Origin: JAVBRU01 sp031547595
Lineage (GTDB): Bacteria > Bacillota > Clostridia > Christensenellales > Aristaeellaceae
Assembly (NCBI GenBank): GCA_031547595.1
Contig: JAVBRU010000070.1
Span: 1 to 8,861 of the forward strand
Length of the DNA: 8,861 bases
Direction: 5' to 3'
The position numbers and the translations under genes were made by a program. The notes beneath the pieces are model-generated. The model was not told where the DNA came from and searched no databases. It worked only from the letters and a program-made list of their open reading frames with translations. Positions 1-6,404 of the stretch are shown here, piece after piece (within the stretch, counting starts at the first letter, position 1; each line of letters starts with the position of its first letter).

Positions 1-2
1 AG

Positions 3-743
3 CTGGATACCGGGCTGCACCGCCTGGGCTTTGATGATGCGAACATTGCCGAGCTTTGCAAGCTGCCGGGCATTGGGGCAGAGGGCTTGTATACCCATCT
101 GGCGCTACGCAGCGATGCGCAAAGCAAAGAGCAGTTTGCGCTGTTTAACAAAATGGCGGAAACGCTGGCGCTTCAGGGTGTGCAGTTTGCGATGTATCAC
201 GTGGTGGATTCCATCGGCCTCACCCGCTACAAGGAGTGGCAGCTGGATGCAGTGCGGGTGGGCGCATTTTTGTATGGCAATGTGCCGCCCAAGTATGTGG
301 GCTTCAAGCGCGGCAAGCAAGTGATGACGCTCAAATGCCGTGTGGCGCGGGTGGCCAAAGTGAAAAAGGGTGAGGGCGTGGGGTATGACGACCAGCCCTT
401 GACGCGCGATACCATGGTGGCGACGTTGACAATTGGCTACGTGGATGGATATCCGCGGGCACTTTCGCATAAAGGTTATGTGTCCATCCACGGCCAGCGT
501 GCGCAGGTGCTGGGGCTGGTGTGCATGGATCAAATGATGGTGGATGTGACGGGCATCAAAAATGTGCAGCCCGGCGACGTGGCAACCTTGCTGGGCGGGG
601 ATATTCCGCTAATGGAATATGCGGCATGGGCGCAGCTCAATCGTAACGAATGCCTGGCGCTGATTGGCCGCCGCGTGCCCCGGGTGTATTTGAAGGACGG
701 CCAGTGCGTTCACATCAGCGATGAAATGGAGAATCTGCCATGA
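3..743 (+). CDS. alr: Alanine racemase, C-terminal part (5' end outside window)
   Basis: PLP-dependent alanine racemase, which interconverts L- and D-alanine in the cytoplasm to supply D-Ala for peptidoglycan. The frame is open from base 3, so the N-terminal part with the PLP lysine lies outside the window. Seen: DTGLHRLGF at the start (family consensus DTGM.R.GF, end of the TIM barrel); LYGN near 272; GVGYD, whose Tyr codon is at 384-386 and matches the family's second catalytic base; TIGYVDGYPR near 430-460; and VCMDQMMVDVT near 520-550, the substrate-binding loop of the C-terminal beta domain. The visible 246 residues fit the C-terminal two thirds of a roughly 370-residue enzyme. The stop overlaps the next start as ATGA (740-743), which implies translational coupling. 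A VanT-type racemase domain is an alternative that cannot be excluded without the N-terminus. Confidence 0.93.
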   Translation: MDTGLHRLGFDDANIAELCKLPGIGAEGLYTHLALRSDAQSKEQFALFNKMAETLALQGVQFAMYHVVDSIGLTRYKEWQLDAVRVGAFLYGNVPPKYVGFKRGKQVMTLKCRVARVAKVKKGEGVGYDDQPLTRDTMVATLTIGYVDGYPRALSHKGYVSIHGQRAQVLGLVCMDQMMVDVTGIKNVQPGDVATLLGGDIPLMEYAAWAQLNRNECLALIGRRVPRVYLKDGQCVHISDEMENLP

Positions 744-1666
744 ACAAACCGAAGGCGCTGCGCCCGGGCATGACGCTTGGTATTATTGCGCCCTCCGGTG
801 CGCCCAGAAACGAAAAGGCGTTGCCTGATATGGTCAATTTCTGGATTAACAAGGGTTATAACATCGTACTGGGCAAAAGCTGCACCGCCCGGCATGGCAA
901 CCTGGCAGGCACGGACGATGTGCGTGCCGGGGATATCAACAGTATGTTTGCCGATCCGGTCATCGATGGTATACTGTGCCTTCGCGGCGGATATGGCGCG
1001 GCGCGCACGCTGCCGCTGATCGATTTTGACTGCATCCGCCGAAATCCCAAGATTTTTGTGGGCTACAGCGATGTGACGGCGCTGCATAATGCCATCAACC
1101 GCTATGGCAACCTCGTCACCTTTCACGGACCGATGGGCGATATCGCAGGGGATGATGAAGGCTGCGCTCTGTCTTATCAGGATTTGATAACCGCTCTGAC
1201 GATAACGGGCTGCCGTGCGCTTTGCAATCCGCCGGAGTATGGCTATACCACGCTGACCGGCGGCAAAGCCACCGGCGTCTTGACGGGTGGCAATCTCACG
1301 CTGGTTTCGCACAGCCTGGGCACGCCCTATGCCCCGGATTTTGCGGGCAAGATTCTGTTTTTAGAGGACATTGGGGAGCATACTTACCGCGTGGACGAGA
1401 TGCTGGTGCACCTTCGCCAGTCCGGCGCGTTTGATCAGTGCGCCGGGATACTGCTGGGCGAATTCACCGATTGCACCGTCGAGTATCCCGCGTTTGGCTT
1501 GACCCTCGAAGAAGTGTTTGACGAGCTGCTGCCAAAGGATAAACCCGTGCTGCGCGGCATCCGTGTGGGGCATTGCCAGCCCAAATTGACACTGCCGCTT
1601 GGCGTTCCATACGAAATGGACGCAGCGCTGCAAACCGTGGTGCAACTGGAAGGTGCAGTGGGGTAG
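740..1666 (+). CDS. ldcA: LD-carboxypeptidase (peptidase family S66, LdcA/MccF-like)
   Basis: Serine peptidase of family S66. Members cleave the L,D bond that releases the terminal D-Ala from muropeptide tetrapeptides during peptidoglycan recycling, and some (MccF) instead cleave microcin C-type conjugates. The 308-residue length is normal. Seen: GIIAPSG at 14-20; the oxyanion region LRGGYGAARTLPLID at 81-95; nucleophile Ser110 in GYSDVTALH; FHGPM at 128-132; the GGNL motif at 183-186; the likely catalytic Glu209 in FLEDIGE; and His278 in VGHCQPKLTLPLG. The Ser-Glu-His triad is therefore complete. There is no signal peptide, so the enzyme is expected to be cytoplasmic. It starts within the alr stop (ATGA), so it is co-transcribed with alr, and the pairing is coherent because both handle D-Ala chemistry. 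Transcription should end at the terminator 15 bases downstream. The MccF-type activity is the main alternative. Confidence 0.93.
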   Translation: MNKPKALRPGMTLGIIAPSGAPRNEKALPDMVNFWINKGYNIVLGKSCTARHGNLAGTDDVRAGDINSMFADPVIDGILCLRGGYGAARTLPLIDFDCIRRNPKIFVGYSDVTALHNAINRYGNLVTFHGPMGDIAGDDEGCALSYQDLITALTITGCRALCNPPEYGYTTLTGGKATGVLTGGNLTLVSHSLGTPYAPDFAGKILFLEDIGEHTYRVDEMLVHLRQSGAFDQCAGILLGEFTDCTVEYPAFGLTLEEVFDELLPKDKPVLRGIRVGHCQPKLTLPLGVPYEMDAALQTVVQLEGAVG

Positions 1667-1680
1667 ACGCTGCGGAATAC

Positions 1681-1718
1681 AAAAAAGCCCTGAAACTTTG
1701 ATGTTTCAAGGCTTTTTT
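1681..1718 (+). terminator. Intrinsic terminator of alr-ldcA
   Basis: Arms 1681-1696 and 1703-1718 pair (A6-GCC, one C/A mismatch, then TGAAAC with GTTTCA) around a 6-base loop. The arm ends in six T residues, preceded by six A residues on the other side, so it could work in both directions. It starts 15 bases after the ldcA stop. Phage-derived sequence begins right after the T tract. Confidence 0.9.
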
Positions 1719-2852
1719 GCTGGTCAGGTGGTAGAGGTCAGCGCAATCAAGGTGGTTTATGAGGAAAAAATTGGTCATTCGCTAGAGAGCAGTGGTGGGC
1801 AGATATACTGTGTACTGCGAACGCATGGATGGCACAAGATGCTCCGCGCGTCCACGGAAGTCCCCACCCTTCGGAAGGTCGAAGTGGATTTCCTGGTGCG
1901 TGGCAAAACAAGCAATGAAATCGCCGGAAAACTTGCCGATATGGCAACCTGGCTGTACAATGCAGGAACCGCGAAGCTCTTTTCTGATCAAGACCCAAAC
2001 CACTACTACAAGGCCCGTTGCACTTCGGTTTCGACGCCGGAGTTCAGCGGGCTTTTCGCTAGGTTCACCGCGACGTTTACCTGTGCCGATTACAAGCTGT
2101 ACAATGCGCAGACGAACCAGCCCCTTACCAGCACTGCAACCGATTTGAGCAACTTCACATTCGCGGGAAAGCATTGCCTGAACGACATGGAATGCGTGTT
2201 TGTGGAGGAAAGCCGGGATGTGACGCCGGAAGTAAAGGCCAACAAATACGAGATCGCCGGGATGAACGGCACGCTGCGGTATTTGGGCGGGAGCGCCGCG
2301 CTTGCAGAAAAACAGTTGTCCGGCACGCTGTACCTGGTCAATCTGCAAGACGAAAATGGCTTGCTGGACGAAACGGTCATTGCGCAGCGGCTCCATGAAA
2401 TTGCATCCTGGCTTGTGAATGCACAGCGTGCCGAACTCGTGTTGGACAGCGATATCACGCGCCAGTATGAAGCTGAGGTGATTGCTGCAGCGTCCGTTAC
2501 GCGGAACAACTGGGACAACGGCGCGATCAAGATTCGGTTTGTGCTCCAGCCTGTCAGCATGGATGTGACCGCAAAAGTATTGGAAGCCGCAAGTATACAG
2601 CTTCAGGCGAACACGGCGGCTACCGTATCCCTTGAACAGCTCTTTACAGAGGGCATCGGGTACGCCACGCCCATGACGCTGACCATCACCAACAACGGAA
2701 CGGGCAGCATCACCGACCTCACTGTCTACTGCTACGACGAACAGAACAACGAGAGAGCCATGAGCATGGTTCGTAGAAAATTTTATGAAACTGCATATCG
2801 GCCTGCTTCCTTGCATCAAGTGTTTTCATTTCAGACATATCTACGGTTATAG
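1719..2852 (+). pseudogene. Phage distal tail (Dit-like) protein remnant, truncated at both ends
   Basis: An open frame entered from the preceding terminator with no credible start or ribosome binding site of its own, so the 5' end is missing. The protein resembles siphophage tail components (Dit / phage tail family), which form the ring joining the tail tube to the baseplate. Two Dit-type modules appear in tandem. The first (about 1740-2130) contains VEVDFLVRG, then a WLYNAGTAKLFSDQDP segment, then YYKA, and ends in FTCADYKLYN. The second (about 2154-2560) opens with FTFAGK, the usual Dit N-terminal beta strand, continues to GTLRY and LHEIASWL, and ends near FVLQPVSMD. A third beta-rich domain begins near 2590 (TPMTLTITNNGTGSITDLTVYCYD). 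From about 2767 the translation no longer looks like a tail protein and stops at 2852, so the 3' end is also lost. No other tail genes are nearby, which makes this a prophage relic. The Dit assignment is from pattern recognition, not a database search. Confidence 0.72.
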
Positions 2853-2971
2853 GGTGTTATGAAGGGCAAGACCAATTCATTCCTACCTTACTTGGTACAT
2901 CCCATCGGTTTTCATTCTCTCTATATAGGCCACTGTGCATTGAGGCAGAGGTGGAGCCGTAGAGACTCGTA
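2853..2971. other. Intergenic stretch downstream of the SEDS gene, no gene recognised
   Basis: This stretch lies between the end of the phage remnant and the stop of the minus-strand SEDS-like gene. On the minus strand a frame running from about 3039 down to 2857, and resuming after its stop to about 2770 (DMSEMKTLDARKQ), has a somewhat protein-like composition. It overlaps the SEDS gene, has no start signal, and I recognise no family. No convincing terminator was found here for the SEDS gene. Confidence 0.3.
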
Positions 2972-3859
2972 TCAAACACTTCCTGCTGTGTTTTGCATAT
3001 GCAAAGAGCGCAAGGCATTCTCGGTATTGGAGTTGTCACGCATCAAGAAGAAGACCGCCAGCAGATAGCCGACGATGGGCGAAATACCATATCCCATAAA
3101 CGGAACGGGGAATTTTCCAAAAAAAGTCGAGGTAATCATCACGAAATAATAGATGCCCACTGCTTTTGCCTTTGTGGAAGCATGGGAGAAGTTCAGGAAT
3201 GGCAGTAACAAAATGACCAAGGAAGAAAATCCTAATACAGAATATGCACCCCCCATATCTCCGGCCAATATGAGAATCCCTTCAACATGAGGTACAGCTT
3301 CCAGCCCGGCTATATGTATCCAAGCATACACAACACAAGCCACGAGCGCACATGGGAGCGCATATTGGATCGCCTTGCGTTTCGTCTGAATCAGAACCCA
3401 AAAAACCATGGCTGCCGAAAACGCCGATAGCTGGGAAGCATCCGGTTGCATAACCAGGATTGCCACGATCACCAACAGTATGGCCACAGAGACCAGCTCT
3501 TTTTGATCTTGCCAGAGCTTGCCGATCATGATGACAACGCTGGGCAGTATGATGCTTGATATGTATAAACGAAAATTTCCAATTGATAGCCATCTATGTA
3601 CCCCATCCAGCCCACGGTCCAGAAAGGTCATAGACAAAAGCAAACAAGCGGCCACAAGCGTAGCGATTACCGAAGCCGGTGCATATGACTTGGCTGCTTT
3701 CTTGTTGCGCAAGAAAAACAGTATAAGCCCCAATGCCACGTAACAAATGATGTTCTGCCCATACGCGACGGCGCTTATCCCGTTTCTCTGCATCACCATC
3801 GCACCCATGAACAACGCGGGAATAGGCGCAAATAAATTAAGGACAGTCTTTTTGCTCAT
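2972..3859 (-). CDS. Short FtsW/RodA/SpoVE-family (SEDS) membrane protein
   Basis: Polytopic membrane protein related to SEDS peptidoglycan glycosyltransferases, which polymerise lipid II, normally with a class B PBP. The ATG at 3857-3859 is preceded by AGGAG (minus strand, 3866-3870) at good spacing. Seen: about eight or nine hydrophobic segments; GVHRWLSIG at 86-94 (family G..RW...G loop); MQPD at 137-140 (family QPD); an AGDMGGAYSVLG stretch at 199-210 that lines up with the family's HTDFIFA..G loop, making Asp201 the candidate catalytic aspartate; and FPVPFMGYGISPIVGYLLA at 250-268, which matches the P.P..SYGGS..L segment but lacks its serines and glycine pair. At 295 residues it is about 70-130 shorter than typical FtsW or RodA, with short loops. 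No PBP gene is adjacent. It sits among mobile remnants, with repeat E1 directly upstream. Activity as a polymerase is uncertain. Confidence 0.75.
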   Translation of the reverse strand: MSKKTVLNLFAPIPALFMGAMVMQRNGISAVAYGQNIICYVALGLILFFLRNKKAAKSYAPASVIATLVAACLLLSMTFLDRGLDGVHRWLSIGNFRLYISSIILPSVVIMIGKLWQDQKELVSVAILLVIVAILVMQPDASQLSAFSAAMVFWVLIQTKRKAIQYALPCALVACVVYAWIHIAGLEAVPHVEGILILAGDMGGAYSVLGFSSLVILLLPFLNFSHASTKAKAVGIYYFVMITSTFFGKFPVPFMGYGISPIVGYLLAVFFLMRDNSNTENALRSLHMQNTAGSV

Positions 3860-3878
3860 GTTTCGCTCCTGTTATCTA

Positions 3879-4041
3879 AGAGCCTGTTCAGAATCTTCCA
3901 TTAGGCACCTTTCAGGATTTTTTTCAGCCCGGTGCCCTTAAGAAAACTTGACGTAGCACTGCTACGCTGGCGTTTTCCTTCGAACACCGGACGGAAAAAT
4001 CTCTTGAAAATCTACCAAACTCCAAGTCCTGAACAGGCTCT
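3879..4041. repeat. MITE-like hairpin element E1
   Basis: The ends are perfect 13-bp inverted repeats, AGAGCCTGTTCAG (3879-3891) and its complement (4029-4041). CTAAG occurs at both outer edges (3876-3880 and 4040-4044), consistent with a 5-bp target duplication around an element of 3881-4039. Inside, a second inverted repeat pairs the T-rich run plus CCGGTG near 3919-3934 with CACCGG plus A-rich sequence near 3985-3999. The centre is a perfect hairpin, CGTAGCA-C-TGCTACG (3952-3966). No transposase is encoded, so it is non-autonomous. It lies 20 bp upstream of the SEDS-like gene start and so would form its 5' untranslated or promoter region. Confidence 0.72.
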
Positions 4042-4214
4042 AAGGTCATTAACGGTTGTTAGTGTATCATGGTTTCGAAATAATGTCCACGGATTATTAT
4101 GTCCACATTCACGTTCAATAACGCATAAAAGGGAGGCCTGCTTTTCTACGCACTGCAAAGGCCTCGTGGCTCCATTCTGCGCCTGATGATACTCTACCAT
4201 ATCAAATACGTACA
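4042..4214. other. Intergenic stretch with TGTCCAC direct repeats and an inverted repeat
   Basis: No complete gene is seen. It contains two copies of a TAATGTCCAC / TTATGTCCAC motif at 4081-4090 and 4097-4106, 16 bases apart, like the reiterated sites at some IS ends. It also has a perfect 7-bp inverted repeat, GAGGCCT (4133-4139) with AGGCCTC (4159-4165). The plus frame of the next small ORF is open back to a stop at 4119-4121 but offers no ATG, GTG or TTG before 4215. Confidence 0.35.
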
Positions 4215-4457
4215 TTGAATCTATTTCAGGTGATTCGAAGGGAACGTGAACTAAGCGATGCAGAAATCAGACAGCTATGCAAAATCCTTGAGGATACCAC
4301 ATCAACAGAGCCATATATCGTAGGAGCACATCTCTTGCTGGGCAATCAAATTGCTGCAGAAATGCACTTTGGGGAATTAGATGAGCAAGAGCAAGCGGAG
4401 TTCAAGGAGTATCCAATCTATCATTTCTGGAGTAAGCCAAAGAACGCTCTCCGCTGA
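4215..4457 (+). CDS. Small hypothetical protein, possibly 5'-truncated
   Basis: Unrecognised. The frame encodes about 75-80 residues, starting either at TTG 4215 or at GTG 4230; neither has a good ribosome binding site. It is an acidic, helix-prone protein: an SDAEIRQLCKILED helix, then IVGAHLLLGNQIAAEMHFGEL, then DEQEQAEFKEYPIY and an aromatic end (HFWSKP). The composition looks like a real protein, not a shadow frame. The frame stays open upstream to 4122 without any start codon, so this may be the C-terminal part of a longer gene cut by an insertion; the TGTCCAC repeats lie just upstream. Its stop codon sits in the loop of an intrinsic terminator, which supports a genuine transcript end. 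It precedes the HTH-HipA gene by about 190 bp, and any functional link is a guess. Confidence 0.42.
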   Translation: MNLFQVIRRERELSDAEIRQLCKILEDTTSTEPYIVGAHLLLGNQIAAEMHFGELDEQEQAEFKEYPIYHFWSKPKNALR

Positions 4458-4470
4458 CGCGGAGTCTTTT
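4449..4470 (+). terminator. Intrinsic terminator after the small ORF
   Basis: CTCCGC (4449-4454) pairs perfectly with GCGGAG (4459-4464) around a TGAC loop that contains the stop codon of the small ORF. TCTTTT follows. Compact stem with a T tract, in the plus direction. Confidence 0.75.
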
Positions 4471-4608
4471 CTGTTTCTAAAAAATGGATAATTTATTTAG
4501 CATCATTTCTACATCATGCTCAGAACCATCAGCAATCCAGGCGAGTTAAGGGTACTTCATTAACGTTCTCTTTGTTGTCACACATGTAGACAAAACGCCT
4601 TGACTATT

Positions 4609-4626
4609 GGCATCAAATATGATACC
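4609..4626. promoter_or_regulatory. Operator-like palindrome upstream of the HTH-HipA gene
   Basis: An 18-bp inverted repeat, GGCATCA-AATA-TGATACC reading across the site, has 6 of 7 arm positions paired (one C/A mismatch). It lies 20 bases before the chosen ATG, where a promoter -10 or an operator would sit. Since the downstream gene begins with an XRE DNA-binding domain, autoregulation at this site is a reasonable inference. A TTGACT at 4600-4605 is the best -35 candidate, but no -10 is well spaced from it. Confidence 0.45.
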
Positions 4627-4646
4627 CTCCATATGAGGTGTTGAAG

Positions 4647-6044
4647 ATGAGTTACCCTGAGCAGGACATAAAGGAATTGCGTAAGCAGATAATCGCTCAA
4701 ATTGTTGCAGCGAGAACCGAGAAGGGGATGACCCAAGCGCAGCTTGCGGACATTCTCGGTACTCACCGCTCCAATATATCGCGCCTTGAGCGTGGCGACC
4801 ATAATCCGTCCCTGGATATGCTTCTTAAGATTTCCTCGGTGCTTGGCGTTGACCTGAATGTCCAGACCAGTAAGGCCGAAGCAAAGCTATCCGGTGATGC
4901 TTATGAACTTCGCATTTATGATACCCTTCTTCTAACCTTTACACTTGAGGATAAAGGTATTGAAGGGTTGGTTGCTCATATCGTTGATATGAATAACAGC
5001 ATGAAAGCCGTCTTTCCGCTTGATCTGGAGCTGACGGATAGAGGGCTGCTGAAGTGGCTGGAACGTCGCGTCATTCCTAAGAACAGAACCTTTGTAGATG
5101 AGATATTGAAAACGCTCAAGTTGTCCGTCAATGATACCAAGGGGATTATTGATGTCTGCAAAGGGCTATCTCTAAATGATAGCTACTGGGTTGTACCGAA
5201 AGGCTTTGACGGTAAGTTCTCAAAATATAACTTGTATGAGAATCGGTTTTCGGAGATTCTTTCGTTGGTGGCATATACGGGCATTGGCCAAAGCAATGCT
5301 GCTTTTACAACGTCGCCTGAGTTGACTACCAATGGGATGCTGCCCAAAGCGTGGCGCTATATAGAGCATGACGGTATCTATCTATACAAAGGCGGTACAA
5401 CCGGGTTTGTGAACTCTGGAAATGAACCTTACTGTGAGTATTACGCCTGTCAAATCGCAAAGGCTATGGAGCTAAATGTGGTTCCTTATGAGCTTGAGAA
5501 CTGGAAAGGGATTCTGGGGTCTAAGTGCAAGCTGTTTACGGATATAGACACTGCGTTTATCCCGATTGGACGACTGGTAAAATCCGGGGGACTCAAAGCC
5601 GTTTTGGGTTATTATGATCAGCTTGGCAAGGAGTACTCGCAACGGATTCGCAGCATGCTGGTTTTTGATGCTGTGATATACAATGAGGATCGGCACTTTG
5701 GTAACTTTGGTGTGCTTAGAGATAACCATACTGGGCAGCTCATAGGCCCAGCGCCTATTTTCGATAATGGGTTGTCCTTGTTCAACTATGCCATGCCAGA
5801 TGATATTGCGAATCTGGACGAGTACGCAAAAACCCGCAGTCCCGCATATGGGAATATATCGTTTGAGAGCATTTGCCAAGAAGTGCTGGGGAAACCCCAG
5901 GCGCAGCAGCTTCGCAAACTCATAGGTTTCAAGTTCACAAGGCATCCAAAGATCAACTGGCCGGAAGAGAGACTAAAGGCTATTGAAAAGCATATGGAAA
6001 AGCGGGTACGGCATCTATTGGAGTTAAAGCCATATACGAAGTAG
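4647..6044 (+). CDS. XRE helix-turn-helix fused to HipA-like Ser/Thr kinase
   Basis: A 465-residue single chain that joins what HipBA systems usually encode as two proteins. ATG 4647 was preferred over GTG 4638 because GAGGTG (4635-4640) sits 6 bases upstream of it. Residues 15-72 form an XRE/HipB-type HTH (MTQAQLADILG, then SNISRLERG). Residues about 80-185 resemble the HipA N-terminal subdomain (FPLDL, LKWLERRVIPKNR, LSLNDSYW at 174-181). The kinase part follows: a Thr-containing loop TTNG at 227-230; ATP-binding Lys248 in LYKGG; the NEPYCEYYA helix; the catalytic loop NEDRHFGNFG with Asp348 and Asn353; and metal-binding Asp373 in PIFDNG. All key kinase residues are present, so it is probably active. 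HipA phosphorylates GltX in E. coli, and related kinases hit other targets; the target here is unknown. The fused HTH may neutralise the kinase, repress its own operon, or both. No separate antitoxin gene is seen. Base composition is more AT-rich than alr-ldcA. Confidence 0.85.
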   Translation: MSYPEQDIKELRKQIIAQIVAARTEKGMTQAQLADILGTHRSNISRLERGDHNPSLDMLLKISSVLGVDLNVQTSKAEAKLSGDAYELRIYDTLLLTFTLEDKGIEGLVAHIVDMNNSMKAVFPLDLELTDRGLLKWLERRVIPKNRTFVDEILKTLKLSVNDTKGIIDVCKGLSLNDSYWVVPKGFDGKFSKYNLYENRFSEILSLVAYTGIGQSNAAFTTSPELTTNGMLPKAWRYIEHDGIYLYKGGTTGFVNSGNEPYCEYYACQIAKAMELNVVPYELENWKGILGSKCKLFTDIDTAFIPIGRLVKSGGLKAVLGYYDQLGKEYSQRIRSMLVFDAVIYNEDRHFGNFGVLRDNHTGQLIGPAPIFDNGLSLFNYAMPDDIANLDEYAKTRSPAYGNISFESICQEVLGKPQAQQLRKLIGFKFTRHPKINWPEERLKAIEKHMEKRVRHLLELKPYTK

Positions 6045-6095
6045 GGAACTGATGCTCTTTTGCCCATAAATGAGACGAAGGAGAATACTCGATAG

Positions 6096-6404
6096 AGTGC
6101 TGCCAAGAATCATTCGCCAGAAGATCTCTGCGGAAGTGGGACAGAAGACAGCAAATGGGAAGAATTTCAGTCTGGCGTTATTCGGGCGACAATCAAGGCT
6201 CACGACGTTCGAGGCGGGGTGGCACAAAAACATACTAACAAGGTGCAAAGTACGCTGAAAAGGGGCATTAAACGCGTTAAACACAAAGGATCGCCCTGGA
6301 TAAGTATTTCGCAGGAGCTTTGGCTTGAAATTATAGAGTTCTTTATGGGCAAGGACGCGTTATCTGGTCTTGTCTGCGTGCTCTCAAGATTGCTACACAG
6401 TTGA
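6096..6404 (+). other. Unrecognised open frame, possible gene fragment
   Basis: The frame is open from just after a TAG at 6093-6095 to the TGA at 6402-6404. GTG 6219 is its only start-like codon in the middle, and it lacks a ribosome binding site. The translation has a protein-like stretch: KWEEFQSGVIRATIKAHDV, a basic segment KRGIKRVKHKG, then WISISQELWLEIIEFF and GKDALSG. I do not recognise the family. With no start signal, it is most likely the remnant of a gene that lost its 5' end. It follows the HTH-HipA stop by about 50 bp on the same strand. A competing frame 6070-6258 exists but is arginine-rich and looks like a shadow. Confidence 0.28.

Noticed and set aside
105..533. Minus-strand open frame of 142 codons
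   Set aside because: It is antisense to clear alanine racemase sequence, is histidine-rich in the way shadow frames of GC-rich genes are, and has no family resemblance.
710..1312. Minus-strand open frame of 200 codons
   Set aside because: It lies wholly antisense to the LD-carboxypeptidase gene, which has all its catalytic motifs; the arginine/alanine-rich translation is a shadow.
1782..2819. Long minus-strand open frame of 345 codons
   Set aside because: It is antisense to the Dit-like frame, whose plus-strand translation has recognisable tail-protein patterns; the minus translation has none.
3932..4215. Short frames on both strands across E1 and its flank
   Set aside because: They run through the inverted repeats of E1 and have no start signals or protein-like composition.
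4600..4623. TTGACT ... TATGAT as a promoter for the HTH-HipA gene
   Set aside because: The spacing is only 12 bp, too short for a sigma-A promoter; the TATGAT is better explained as part of the palindrome.
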